Assembly (NCBI RefSeq): GCF_017874315.1
Contig: NZ_JAGGLG010000016.1
Location: forward strand, 25,131 to 89,130
Length of the DNA stretch: 64,000 bases
DNA from: Symbiobacterium terraclitae
GTDB lineage: Bacteria > Bacillota > Sulfobacillia > Symbiobacteriales > Symbiobacteriaceae
Reading direction: 5' to 3'
Shown: positions 24,883-32,956 of the stretch, piece by piece
How the letters are laid out: each line of letters begins with the position of its first letter
Position numbering within the stretch: the stretch's first letter is position 1
Notes under the pieces: generated by a model
What the model was told of the DNA's origin: nothing
Databases searched by the model: none
What the model saw: only the letters and a program-made list of their open reading frames with translations
Translations under genes and position numbers: made by a program

Positions 24883-26871
24883 TCAGGTCGCCTCCCCCCG
24901 GTCCGCCTCTTCGGCCCGTCCCGAGACCGAGCCGACCAGCCGGAGCACCGTCGCCACGTCCGGGGCGGACTGCAGCGCCGCCACCGCGTCGCGGTTGCCC
25001 AGCAGTTCGGAGAGCTGCATCAGAGCCTTCAGGTGGGTCTCGTGGTCGATGGCGCCCAGGCAGACCACCAGGCTCACCGGGTCGTTCTCCGGGTGGCCGA
25101 AGGGCACGGGCTGCCGGAGCCGGATCATGGACATGCCCAGCCGGAGCACGCCGTCCTCGGGGCGGGCGTGGGGGAGCGCGAAGCCGGGCCCGAGCACGAT
25201 GTAGGGGCCGAACTCCCGGGCCGTGCGCACCATCGCCTCCACGTACCGCGGTTCCGCCAGACCGGCGTTCACCAGCAGGGCCCCGCCAGCCCGAATGGCC
25301 TCCTCCCAGGTCTGCGCCTCCACGTCCAGCGCGACGGTCTCTGCCGTAAGCAAGTCTCTCAACACGGGCTGTCTACCTCTCCATGCCTCAGATTGCAGTG
25401 TCTGAGCGGTGCGGCGCACTCTGACGACGTCGTCCTCGCCGAGCAGGGGCGAGACCCGCACCACCGGCAGGCCGCAGGGCGGCACCTGGCAGGTGGCGAT
25501 GACCAGGTCGTGGGGGTCCTCGGCCAGCACCTCGCGCATGCGGAAGGCCGAGACGACCCGGCCCGGCTGGATCTCGGGCAGCAGCGAGCGCAGCCGCGTC
25601 AGCAGCAGCGAAGAGGTGCCCACGCCCGAACTGCAGACGAGCAGCGCCCGGGGCGGCGGCCGGCGGCGGAGCTTCTCCCGCTCCATGGCCGCGGCGATGT
25701 GAATCGCGAGGTAGCCGACCTCCGGGTCGGGCACCTTGAGCCCCCAGATGGCCGAGAGCGCCCGACCCACGTCCTGCGCGGCCAGGCAGGCGGCGGGGTA
25801 CTTCGCCCGCACCTCGTCCAGCAGCGGGTTCTCCACCACCTCTCCCCGTCGCAGGCGCAGGGCGATGGGCCCCAGGTGCAGGGCGAGCCCCATCAGGAAC
25901 TCCCGGTCCTGCCGCAGGGCGATCCCCAGCCGGGTCTCCACGAGGATGGCCATCTGCTCCGCCAGCTCCAGGTCTTCCCGGGTGGCGATGCCGGTCTCCG
26001 GGACCGCTTCCACCGCCCGCGCCGCCTCCAGCTGCAGGGCGAGCGCCGCCAGCTCGGTGTGGGGGATGCGGATGGCGAAGCGCTCCTGCAGCGCCTGGCA
26101 GATGGCCTGTGCCTGCCTGGCGCAGGGCGACGACGCCCCCCGGGAGATGTGCCCCGGGCTGAAGGACAGGGTGTGGCCTGCGTACAGCCGGCTGATCATG
26201 ACGGCCACGTGGACGGAGAGCTCGGGCGCACCGAACTCCCGCATCAGGTCGCCCAGGGGCCCCCACGCCACGTGGGGCAGGAGGGGCCGGAGGAGCGCCT
26301 GGAGCGGCTCGGAGTCGGGGTGGTCTTCCAGCAACAGGGCCAGCTGCGCCTCGTCGGCCAGCTCGCCGACCAGGTCGGCGATCGCCTGGCGCCAGTGGCC
26401 CTCGGTCCCCTGCAGGCAGATGCCGGCGTGGCCGCGCACCAGCGCCAGGCCCCGCCGCGACGCCCAGGACTCCGCCGCCGCCAGGTCGGCATGGACCGTC
26501 GACTTCCCAACCCCCAGGCGGTCGGCGAGGTCGCCCAGGCGGCGCGGCGCCTCGTCGCTGAGCAGCATCAGGAGGAGCCGCCGCACCCGCTCCCGCGGCG
26601 AGGGGATGTACTCGCCGGGCGGCGCCTCAGCGGCGACGAACCGGTCGAGGTACTCCCGCAGCCGGCCGGTTTCCCCCTCCAGCTGGTAGCCGACGCCGGC
26701 GGTGCTGACCAGCTGCACCCCGTGGGCGGCCACCCAGTCGGAGAGCGCCTCAAGATCGTAGCGGACGGAGCGCGCCGGATAGCCCAGAAGCCGGCCGATC
26801 TCCGTGGCCGGCAGCGGCCCGCTGGCCGCCAGGAGCAGGCGCAGCAGCCGCTGGCGGCGGTCGTTGAGCAC
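24883..26871 (-). CDS. PRD-containing PTS regulator with IIB- and IIA-like domains (MtlR/LicR type)
   Basis: 662-aa transcription activator. Two N-terminal helix-turn-helix domains (LLLAASGPLPATEIGRLLGY, about 8-45, and LLMLLSDEAPRRLGDLADRL, about 95-130), two PTS regulation domains (about 180-400; phosphorylatable His in ALHLGP and YLAIHIAA), a IIB-like domain starting LLVCSSGVGTSSLLL near 415 and a IIA domain with LPHARPEDG near 580. No separate IIA gene is present, so this IIA domain probably serves transport as well as control. Start GTG 26871 after ggaggcgag. It heads the operon and probably activates it when its PRDs sense an idle PTS. Confidence 0.9.
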   Translation of the reverse strand: MLNDRRQRLLRLLLAASGPLPATEIGRLLGYPARSVRYDLEALSDWVAAHGVQLVSTAGVGYQLEGETGRLREYLDRFVAAEAPPGEYIPSPRERVRRLLLMLLSDEAPRRLGDLADRLGVGKSTVHADLAAAESWASRRGLALVRGHAGICLQGTEGHWRQAIADLVGELADEAQLALLLEDHPDSEPLQALLRPLLPHVAWGPLGDLMREFGAPELSVHVAVMISRLYAGHTLSFSPGHISRGASSPCARQAQAICQALQERFAIRIPHTELAALALQLEAARAVEAVPETGIATREDLELAEQMAILVETRLGIALRQDREFLMGLALHLGPIALRLRRGEVVENPLLDEVRAKYPAACLAAQDVGRALSAIWGLKVPDPEVGYLAIHIAAAMEREKLRRRPPPRALLVCSSGVGTSSLLLTRLRSLLPEIQPGRVVSAFRMREVLAEDPHDLVIATCQVPPCGLPVVRVSPLLGEDDVVRVRRTAQTLQSEAWRGRQPVLRDLLTAETVALDVEAQTWEEAIRAGGALLVNAGLAEPRYVEAMVRTAREFGPYIVLGPGFALPHARPEDGVLRLGMSMIRLRQPVPFGHPENDPVSLVVCLGAIDHETHLKALMQLSELLGNRDAVAALQSAPDVATVLRLVGSVSGRAEEADRGEAT

Positions 26872-27034
26872 GGCGTCTCGCCTCCTCTCCGCGTCTTACT
26901 ACCGCAGTAGGAGGGTTCGGACCGTGTACGGTGCAACTCCTGCAGGGGTGCCGTCCTGCTTTTGTCATCTTCATCGTGCCAAAACGCGAACGCCCCCGCC
27001 GGCGGGGGTACTGCGCACACCGCAGACACAAAAA

Positions 27035-27060
27035 GAGCCAGGGCAGAGACGCCCCGGCTC
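27035..27060 (-). terminator. Terminator of the peptide-transporter operon
   Basis: On the minus strand, a stem of GAGCC and GCCC blocks with one mismatch (27035-27044 against 27051-27060) ends in GGCTC followed by TTTTTGTGT, a classical intrinsic terminator 13 bases after the last permease gene. Confidence 0.85.
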
Positions 27061-27073
27061 CTTCTTCTTGTGA

Positions 27074-27982
27074 TTACCGCCTGAGCCGCGGGTCCAGCAC
27101 GTCCCGCAGCCCGTCGCCCAGCAGGTTGAAGCCCAGCACCGCCAGCATGATGGCGAGGCCGGGAAACGTGACGACCCACGGCGCCAGCTGGATGTAGACC
27201 TGCGCGCGGGAGAGCATCGCCCCCCACTCCGGTGCCGGCGGCTGGGCGCCGAGGCCCAGGAAGGAGAGCCCGGCGGCGTCGAGCATCGCCGTGCCGATGG
27301 AGAGGGTGGACTGGACGATGATCGGCGCCAGGGCGTTGGGCAGGATGTGCCGGCCGAGGATGCGGGCGTGCCCGCCGCCCGCCGCCCGGGCGGCCTGCAC
27401 GAAGTCCTGCTCCCGCAGCGAGAGGACCGAGGCCCGCACCAGGCGGGCGTAGACCGGCATGCCCACCACGCCCACGGCGATCATCGCGTTGGTGAGGCTC
27501 GGACCCAGGATCGCCGTGATGGCGATGGCCAGCAGGATCGACGGGAAGGCCAGCAGGATGTCGATGATGCGCATCACCAGCAGGTCCAGCCAGCCGCCGA
27601 AGTAGGCCGAGATGGCCCCGATGGCCGTCCCGGTGGTCAGCGAGATGCCCACCGCCACCAGCCCGACCTGCAGCGAGATGCGGCTGCCGTGGATGATGCG
27701 GCTGAAGATGTCGCGCCCCTGCTCGTCCGTGCCCATCCAGTGGGCGGCCGAGGGCGGCTGGAGCATATCGGACAGCTTGCCCTTGATCGGGTCGTACGGG
27801 GCGATCACGTCCGCCAGCAGCGCGGCCAGCACCATCACCAGCACGATGGCGCCGCCGAGCGCCGCCGCGCGGTGGCGCAGCAGCCGGCGGAGGATGCCAG
27901 GCCCCCGGCGCGCAGCCTCCGGGGCGCCGTAAGTGCGCGGCGCGCCGCCCGAGACCGGGGGCTGTTTCTCTGTTGCGGCCAC
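27074..27982 (-). CDS. Dipeptide/oligopeptide ABC permease, DppC/OppC type
   Basis: 302-aa inner-membrane permease. N-terminal helix AALGGAIVLVMVLAALLADVIAPYDP, periplasmic HWMGTDEQGRDIFSRIIHG, and the binding-protein-dependent transport motif EQDFVQAARAAGGGHARILGRHILP that docks on the ATPase. The C-terminal GLSFLGLGAQPPAPEWGAML is typical of DppC. Last gene of the operon binding protein-permease-permease. No ATPase gene is present, so the ATPase must come from elsewhere in the genome. Confidence 0.93.
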   Translation of the reverse strand: MAATEKQPPVSGGAPRTYGAPEAARRGPGILRRLLRHRAAALGGAIVLVMVLAALLADVIAPYDPIKGKLSDMLQPPSAAHWMGTDEQGRDIFSRIIHGSRISLQVGLVAVGISLTTGTAIGAISAYFGGWLDLLVMRIIDILLAFPSILLAIAITAILGPSLTNAMIAVGVVGMPVYARLVRASVLSLREQDFVQAARAAGGGHARILGRHILPNALAPIIVQSTLSIGTAMLDAAGLSFLGLGAQPPAPEWGAMLSRAQVYIQLAPWVVTFPGLAIMLAVLGFNLLGDGLRDVLDPRLRR

Positions 27983-27995
27983 GTTTCAGCCCCCC

Positions 27996-29000
27996 TCACT
28001 GGTAGCGGATGCGCGGGTCGATGAAGGTGTAGAGGACGTCGACCAGCAGGTTGACCAGGATCATCGCCAGGGTGATCAGCGCGATGCCCCCCTGCACCAC
28101 CGGGTAGTCCCGGGAGCCGATGGCCAGCACGATGAACCGGCCGATGCCCGGCCAGGAGAAGATCGTCTCGGTCAGCACCGCCCCGCCCAGCAGCAGCCCC
28201 ACCTGCAGGCCGATGATGGTGACCACGGGCAGGAGGGCGTTCTTCAGGGCGTGCTTGAAGTTCACCTTCCAGCCGGAGAGCCCCTTGGCCCGGGCCGTGC
28301 GGATGTAGTCCAGGTTCAGCACCTCGAGCATGGAGGAGCGGGTGATGCGGGCGATGGTGGAGAGCGGGATCGTGGCGAGGGCCACCCCCGGCAGCACCAG
28401 GTGGCGCAGGCCGGTGACGAAGGTGGTCCACTGGCCGCGCACGAGGCTCTCCAGCACGACGAACTGCGTCGCCCCGTCCCAGACCATCCGGGCGTCGAGC
28501 CGGCCGCCGGCGGGGAACCAGTGCAGCCGCACCGAGAAGAACATCATGAGGACGAGTCCCAGCCAGAAGATCGGCATGGAGACGCCCACCAGGGCGCCGG
28601 CCATCACGCCGTAGTCGAGGATGGAGTTCCGCCACACGGCGGAGACCACCCCCGCCAGGATGCCCAGGGTCGAGGCCAGGAGCATGGCGAAGATGGCCAG
28701 CTCCACCGTGGCCGGGTAGCGGGCCATCAGCTCGGCGGCCACGGGCTGGCGGCTCTGCAGCGACGTGCCCAGGTCGCCCCGCAGCAGGTCGCCCATGAAG
28801 ACGGCAAACTGCACGTAGAGCGGATCGTTGAGCCCCATCTGCTCCCGCAGGGCCTCCACCTGCTCGGGCGAGGCCCGCTCGCCCAGCATCAGCCGCGCCG
28901 GGTCTCCGGGGATCGCGCGCATCAGCAGGAAGATGACCACCAGTACGCCCAGGGCGGTGGGGATGGCGAGCCCGATGCGCTTGGCCAGATAGCTTGCGAT
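27996..29000 (-). CDS. Dipeptide/oligopeptide ABC permease, DppB/OppB type, with unusual start
   Basis: About 334 aa. Motifs MRAIPGDPARLMLGE, GDLLRGDLGTSL and the docking motif DYIRTARAKGLSGWKVNFKHALKNA identify DppB. The first ATG/GTG/TTG-type start (GTG 28940) would cut off the conserved N-terminal membrane helix. The frame stays open upstream and reads ASYLAKRIGLAIPTALGVLV, exactly the expected N-terminus. An agggagg ribosome site at 29008-29014 is 7 bases from an ATC codon at 29000 and 1 base from an ATT at 29006. A rare ATC/ATT start, or a sequence error at this codon, is inferred. Confidence 0.88.
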   Translation of the reverse strand: MASYLAKRIGLAIPTALGVLVVIFLLMRAIPGDPARLMLGERASPEQVEALREQMGLNDPLYVQFAVFMGDLLRGDLGTSLQSRQPVAAELMARYPATVELAIFAMLLASTLGILAGVVSAVWRNSILDYGVMAGALVGVSMPIFWLGLVLMMFFSVRLHWFPAGGRLDARMVWDGATQFVVLESLVRGQWTTFVTGLRHLVLPGVALATIPLSTIARITRSSMLEVLNLDYIRTARAKGLSGWKVNFKHALKNALLPVVTIIGLQVGLLLGGAVLTETIFSWPGIGRFIVLAIGSRDYPVVQGGIALITLAMILVNLLVDVLYTFIDPRIRYQ

Positions 29001-29016
29001 GTCAATCCCTCCCTGA

Positions 29017-29040
29017 AGGGGGCGGCCGCAGCCGCCCCCT
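29017..29040 (-). terminator. Intra-operon hairpin between binding-protein and permease genes
   Basis: Perfect 10-bp arms agggggcggc (29017-29026) and gccgccccct (29031-29040), loop cgca. It lies between the abundant binding-protein gene and the permease gene, a usual place for attenuation or mRNA stabilisation. Confidence 0.6.
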
Positions 29041-29064
29041 CCCTCTGCGCGTCAGCTCAGGCGG

Positions 29065-30771
29065 CTACGGCAGCGTGACCTTGCCCAGCGACTCGGAGCC
29101 GGTCGGGTTGGGCACGTAGCCGGTGATGCCCTTCCGGACGGCGATGGGCACCCGGGTGTGCATCAGCGGCACCCACGGGGCGTCCTCCATGATCAGCACC
29201 TGCGCCTCTTCGTAGAGCCGGGTGCGCTCCGCCTGGTCGGTGGTCTGGCGGGCCCGGATGAGCAGGTCGTGCACCTGGTCGTTCACGTAGAAGGCGATGT
29301 TGCCGGCGTCAGGCGTAACGGCGTTGTCCTTGTCCAGCAGGACGTAGAGGAAGTTGTCCGGGTCGCCGTTGTCGCCCGTCCAGCCCAGCAGGGCCATGGT
29401 GTGCTCGCCCATGCCGGTCTTCTCGAGGTAGGTGCCCCACTCGTAGGTGACGATCTCGGCCTCGATGCCGACCTCACGCAGGTAGTTCTGGAGGGCGACG
29501 CCAATCTGCTCGGGCTGCGGCATGTAGGGCCGCGGCACCGGCATGGCCCACAGCTGGGTCTTCAGCGGGTTGTCCGGGCCGTAGCCGGCCTGGGCCAGCA
29601 GCTCCTTCGCCCGGTCGGGGTTGTACTCGTACTTGGGCACGTTGGGGTTGTGGCCCCAGACCGAGGGCGGCAGCGGCGAGACCGCCGGGATGCCCATGCC
29701 GCCGTAGAAGGCGGTGTTCAGCTCTTCCTTGTTGATGGCGTGGTTGATCGCCCGGCGGATGAGCACGTTGTCAAACGGCGCGACCTGCGTGTTGAAGGCC
29801 AGGTAGCCCACGTTCATCGGCGGCCGCTCGATGATGTCGAACTGGCCCGTCGCCTGGATGGTCGGCAGGAAGGCGGGCTCCACGCCGTCCATCACGTCCA
29901 GCTCGCCGGCCTGCAGGGCGACGAGGCGGGCGTTGTTGTCCGGGATCGACCGGTAGATCAGGCGGTCGATGGCGGGCTTGCCGCCCCAGTAGTCGGGGTT
30001 GGCCTCGAGCACGATGCGGTCGCCCTTGGTCCAGGAGACGAACTTGAACGGGCCGGTGCCCACCGGGTTGGTGTTCAGCCCCTCAGGGTTCTCCTGCAGC
30101 GCCTTGGGGCTGGCGATGGCGAACGGCACCATGGCGATGTCCTGCAGGAACGACGCCTGGACCTGCTTCAGCACGAACTTGACGGTGTACTCGTCCACCA
30201 CCTGCACGTCCTGGATCACGGAGTCCGCGTCGTAGCCGCCGAACATGTAGCCGTAGTAGGGGAAGTCGCCGCCGACGTGCAACGGGTTGGAGGTGTCCCG
30301 CCACCGGTCGAAGTTGATCTTGACCGCCTCGGCGTTGAAGGGCGTGCCGTCGTGGAACTTCACGCCCTGGCGGAGCTTGAAGGTCCACTCGAGGCCGTCC
30401 TCGCTGGCCTCCCACTCGGTCGCCAGCACCGGCACCACCTCGGTGTTGCCCGGGGCGTAGTCCAGGAGGCCCTCGTAGATCTGATGCGTCACCTTGAACG
30501 ACTCACCGTCGGTGACCTGAATCGGATCCAGCGAGACCGAGTCGCCGCCCCGGCCCCATACCAGCACCTTCTCCTGCGCGGCCGGCGTCTGCGGCTGCGG
30601 CTGCGTGCCGCCCTGCTGCGGCTCGGGCGCGGTGCTCGTCTGCTGCTGGGTCTGGGACCCGCTGTCAGTCTGGCCGGACTGCGATCCGCCGCCGCTGCAG
30701 GCGGAGAGCAGCATCACGCCGACGAGCAGCAGGCCGACCGCCCACCGGAACCGCCTGGTGGAAACCCCCAT
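29065..30771 (-). CDS. Peptide-binding lipoprotein (OppA/DppA family)
   Basis: 568-aa extracellular solute-binding protein, family 5. Lipoprotein signal WAVGLLLVGVMLLSAC with the lipidated Cys at residue 25, then a Ser/Gln/Thr/Pro-rich linker to about 65. The mature part shows WGRGGDSVSLDPIQVTDGES, DGLEWTFKLRQGVKFHDGTP and VSWTKGDRIVLEANPDYWGG, all typical. It delivers peptides or similar solutes to the two permeases downstream. ATG 30771 after gagggatcag. First gene of the operon; five 19-bp repeats lie about 200 bases upstream. Confidence 0.95.
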   Translation of the reverse strand: MGVSTRRFRWAVGLLLVGVMLLSACSGGGSQSGQTDSGSQTQQQTSTAPEPQQGGTQPQPQTPAAQEKVLVWGRGGDSVSLDPIQVTDGESFKVTHQIYEGLLDYAPGNTEVVPVLATEWEASEDGLEWTFKLRQGVKFHDGTPFNAEAVKINFDRWRDTSNPLHVGGDFPYYGYMFGGYDADSVIQDVQVVDEYTVKFVLKQVQASFLQDIAMVPFAIASPKALQENPEGLNTNPVGTGPFKFVSWTKGDRIVLEANPDYWGGKPAIDRLIYRSIPDNNARLVALQAGELDVMDGVEPAFLPTIQATGQFDIIERPPMNVGYLAFNTQVAPFDNVLIRRAINHAINKEELNTAFYGGMGIPAVSPLPPSVWGHNPNVPKYEYNPDRAKELLAQAGYGPDNPLKTQLWAMPVPRPYMPQPEQIGVALQNYLREVGIEAEIVTYEWGTYLEKTGMGEHTMALLGWTGDNGDPDNFLYVLLDKDNAVTPDAGNIAFYVNDQVHDLLIRARQTTDQAERTRLYEEAQVLIMEDAPWVPLMHTRVPIAVRKGITGYVPNPTGSESLGKVTLP

Positions 30772-31107
30772 GGATCTGATCCCTCCCTCTATGTGTGCGC
30801 CGGGCCCCTCTGAAGCCCGGGGTCAGGTCTAAGGAATTGGACGCGCGGGTTCGCACCTCCTCTCTGAACACTCGCTCTAAGATAAATCTTTGCATACGCG
30901 CCTATGGCGCGACGACGGCCCGTCCCGGAGGCGGTGTAGCCTGCCGGAACGGGCCAGTCCTGCCAGGTGTCGGTCCGTCGCCGATTAGTCGGTCCGTCGC
31001 CGATTAGTCGGTCCGTCGCCGATTAGTCGGTCCGTCGCCGATTAGTCGGTCCATCGCCGATCAGTCGGTCGAGATGGGGATCCACTCACCCAGAATCTCC
31101 CATAGGA
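30772..31107. other. 336-base gap with tandem repeats
   Basis: Holds the upstream region of the peptide-transporter operon and the 19-bp tandem repeats at 30971-31065. No gene is seen. On the minus strand an A/T-rich stretch tgcaaagatttatcttagag (about 30877-30896) is the likeliest promoter area but no clean -35/-10 pair stands out. Confidence 0.5.
30971..31065. repeat. Five tandem 19-bp repeats
   Basis: Unit cggtccgtcgccgattagt at 30971, 30990, 31009, 31028 and 31047. The first four copies are identical, the fifth has two substitutions, and a partial unit cggtc follows. There are no spacers, so this is not a CRISPR array. Intergenic, between the peptide-transporter operon and a small secreted-protein gene. 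Confidence 0.92.
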
Positions 31108-31398
31108 TCAGCGTCGGGTGGAGAGGCTCCAGGAGCGGGCCTGGCAGTCGTACTGGATCTCATCAGGGTCGTAGGGGGCGGGGCAGGTGCTGTACTGGCC
31201 GCTGGGGAGAAGCATGACGAAGGCCTGGGCCAAGACCGCGGCAACATCGCCCACAAAGCGTTCGACCTGTGCGCGGTTATCGGACGGGGTTCCGGTATGC
31301 AGCATCCGCGTCACCTCTCCTGTGACGGGGGCCAGGAGGAGGGCGAGGACCAGCACCGGGACCACGAGCGGAACGCGCCAGGCGCGCACCGCGATCAC
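31108..31398 (-). CDS. Small predicted exported protein, unknown function
   Basis: 96 aa, no family recognised. An N-terminal hydrophobic stretch (VPLVVPVLVLALLLAPVTG, about residues 9-27) looks like a signal peptide or membrane anchor. The rest has two Cys (CPAPYDPDEIQYDC), which could form a disulfide outside the cell, and a Ser/Arg-rich tail. The start GTG 31398 has only a weak ribosome site; a later start is possible. It begins 9 bases after the stop of the WYL regulator gene and is probably translated from the same transcript. Confidence 0.5.
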   Translation of the reverse strand: MIAVRAWRVPLVVPVLVLALLLAPVTGEVTRMLHTGTPSDNRAQVERFVGDVAAVLAQAFVMLLPSGQYSTCPAPYDPDEIQYDCQARSWSLSTRR

Positions 31399-31407
31399 CG
31401 CGCCTGT

Positions 31408-32385
31408 CTATACGCCGCCCGCGTCCTGATAGCGCGCGATGATCCCGCGCCCCAGCCGCAGCACCGCCTCCCGCAGCTCGGGGGGCTCCAGCACCACGGC
31501 GCTGCCGCCGAAGCCGGCCAGCCAGCGGGACAGCTCCCCGGTGCCCCGCGCCTCCATGTGCAGGACCACCGAACCGTCGGCCTCCTCCTCCACCCGCTGG
31601 GTGGGGTGCCAGACCGTCTCCCGCACCAGCCGGGCGACCTGCCGGTCGAAGCGGACCCGCACCCGCATCAGCGGGCCGAACTCGATGCCCCAGACCGCGC
31701 TGAGGTACTCCTCCAGGTCGAAGTCCGCGGGGCGGTCGAAGGTGGCGCTCAGCACCTGCGCCTCGAGGATGCGGTTGACCCGGAAGATGCGCACGTCCTG
31801 CCGGAGCTCGCAGAAGCCGATCAGGTAGAGCGCGGTGCCCCGGTAGGCCAGCCCGTAGGGACGGACCACCCGCTCGACCGGCTCCTCGGCGCTGAGGGCC
31901 TGGTAGAGGATCCGCAGGGGGTGCGGCCCCTCCACGGCCGCCCGGCACGCGGCCTCCACGTCGGGAGGCGGCGGCAGCGAGTAGGCCTGGATCGGGTCCA
32001 CCACGAGGACCCGGTTGAGCCCGCTGGCCATCTCCTGCTGCGGCTGCGGCAGCACGGCCAGCAGCTTCTCCAGGGCGGAGCGGGCCGCCTTGCCGCCCAG
32101 CGGCCGCTTGCGCTGGGCGAAGTCCAGCGCGGCCATCAGCGCCAGGACCTCTTCGGGCTGGAACTGGATCGGCTTCAGCTTGAACGTCTCGAGCACGCCG
32201 ATCTGGCCGCGGTCGCGGACGATGGGCACCCGGTTCTGCTCCAGGAAGGCGAGGTCCCGGTAGATGGACCGGCGGGTCACGCCGAACCGGCGGGCCAGGT
32301 CGTCCACCCGGGGCCGTCCGCCGCCCATCAGCAGGGTAAGAAGTTGGAAGCGTCTCTCCAGCGCTCGGGAAGACTCGGCGGCCAT
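31408..32385 (-). CDS. WYL-domain helix-turn-helix regulator
   Basis: 325-aa regulator. N-terminal winged helix (RRFQLLTLLMGGGRPRVDDL, then ARRFGVTRRSIYRDLAFLE, about 10-50), a central WYL domain (LRILYQALSAEEPVERVVRP, YGLAYRGTALYLIGFCELRQ, VRIFRVNRILEAQ) and a C-terminal WCX-like domain. WYL domains bind nucleic-acid-type ligands and often control defence or DNA-stress genes; that is family knowledge, not shown here. ATG 32385 follows ggaggg by 7 bases. It is divergent from the low-complexity small protein at 32520, a natural candidate target. Confidence 0.9.
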   Translation of the reverse strand: MAAESSRALERRFQLLTLLMGGGRPRVDDLARRFGVTRRSIYRDLAFLEQNRVPIVRDRGQIGVLETFKLKPIQFQPEEVLALMAALDFAQRKRPLGGKAARSALEKLLAVLPQPQQEMASGLNRVLVVDPIQAYSLPPPPDVEAACRAAVEGPHPLRILYQALSAEEPVERVVRPYGLAYRGTALYLIGFCELRQDVRIFRVNRILEAQVLSATFDRPADFDLEEYLSAVWGIEFGPLMRVRVRFDRQVARLVRETVWHPTQRVEEEADGSVVLHMEARGTGELSRWLAGFGGSAVVLEPPELREAVLRLGRGIIARYQDAGGV

Positions 32386-32519
32386 GCGCAATCCCTCCAC
32401 TGGGGGATGTACAGGTCGGAATCGTGCATCTTTTCCGCAACCATTCCGGAAACTCCTACCGACTGCGTTATGTAACCCAGAGCCGTCGCCGGCATATGCT
32501 GGGGTTGGAGGGATCAGCC

Positions 32520-32756
32520 ATGTTGACTCCCATGCAAGGCTGGGGCTGGGGCCGCGACGACGACTGGGACGACGACTGGGACGACCCGACCCCCCTCGGT
32601 GGCTGGGGCGGTTGGGGCGGCTGGGGCAACCCGTGGCGCCGCCGCCGGCGCCGTCGCCGCTTCCCGCAATTCGGCAAGTTCCCCTCGGGGAAGTTCGACA
32701 AGTTCGGGAAGTTCCCCTGGGGCAAGAGCTGGGGCAAGTCGCCCTGGGGCAAGTAA
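32520..32756 (+). CDS. Three-block low-complexity protein (acidic-Trp, Gly-Trp, Arg/Lys-Phe)
   Basis: 78 aa, no family recognised. Block 1 (residues 6-22) is acidic and Trp-rich (GRDDDWDDDWDD), block 2 (27-37) is GGWGGWGGWG, block 3 opens with eight Arg (40-47) and continues as Phe-Gly-Lys repeats (FGKFPSGKFDKFGKFPWGK) to the end. Ribosome site ggaggg lies 7 bases before ATG 32520, and a strong hairpin follows the stop, so it is a real transcription unit. The strict charge segregation suggests self-association, nucleic acid or polyanion binding, or a spore or envelope structural role; none is shown. Confidence 0.7.
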   Translation: MLTPMQGWGWGRDDDWDDDWDDPTPLGGWGGWGGWGNPWRRRRRRRRFPQFGKFPSGKFDKFGKFPWGKSWGKSPWGK

Positions 32757-32790
32757 GTTCGGGCACAGGAACTCTCCTGCATACGAAGCA

Positions 32791-32820
32791 GCAGGGCCTG
32801 CCGCCTCCGGCAGGCCCTGC
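32791..32820 (+). terminator. Hairpin after the three-block protein gene
   Basis: Arms gcagggcctgccg (32791-32803) and cggcaggccctgc (32808-32820) pair perfectly, loop cctc. Confidence 0.75.
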
Positions 32821-32956
32821 GGCGCGTGTGTCGACCGCCCCAGGCGCGGGAGCGGCTGCCCGATCGCCCCGCCGCCCGACTGCGGGCTGCTTCGTCACTG
32901 CCCCACCCGCTCCGGGCGCAACGGCCATGCCACCGCCCTAGGCTCCGGACTTACAC

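Noticed and set aside
24112..26910. Long 932-codon open frame on the plus strand
   Set aside because: Antisense to the transketolase and PRD regulator genes, whose domains are clear; composition is low-complexity.
26993..27008. CCCCCGCC/GGCGGGGG palindrome
   Set aside because: No loop, so it cannot form a useful RNA hairpin; the real terminator is the one at 27035-27060.
30971..31065. Possible CRISPR array
   Set aside because: The 19-bp units are directly joined with no spacers and no cas genes are in the window.
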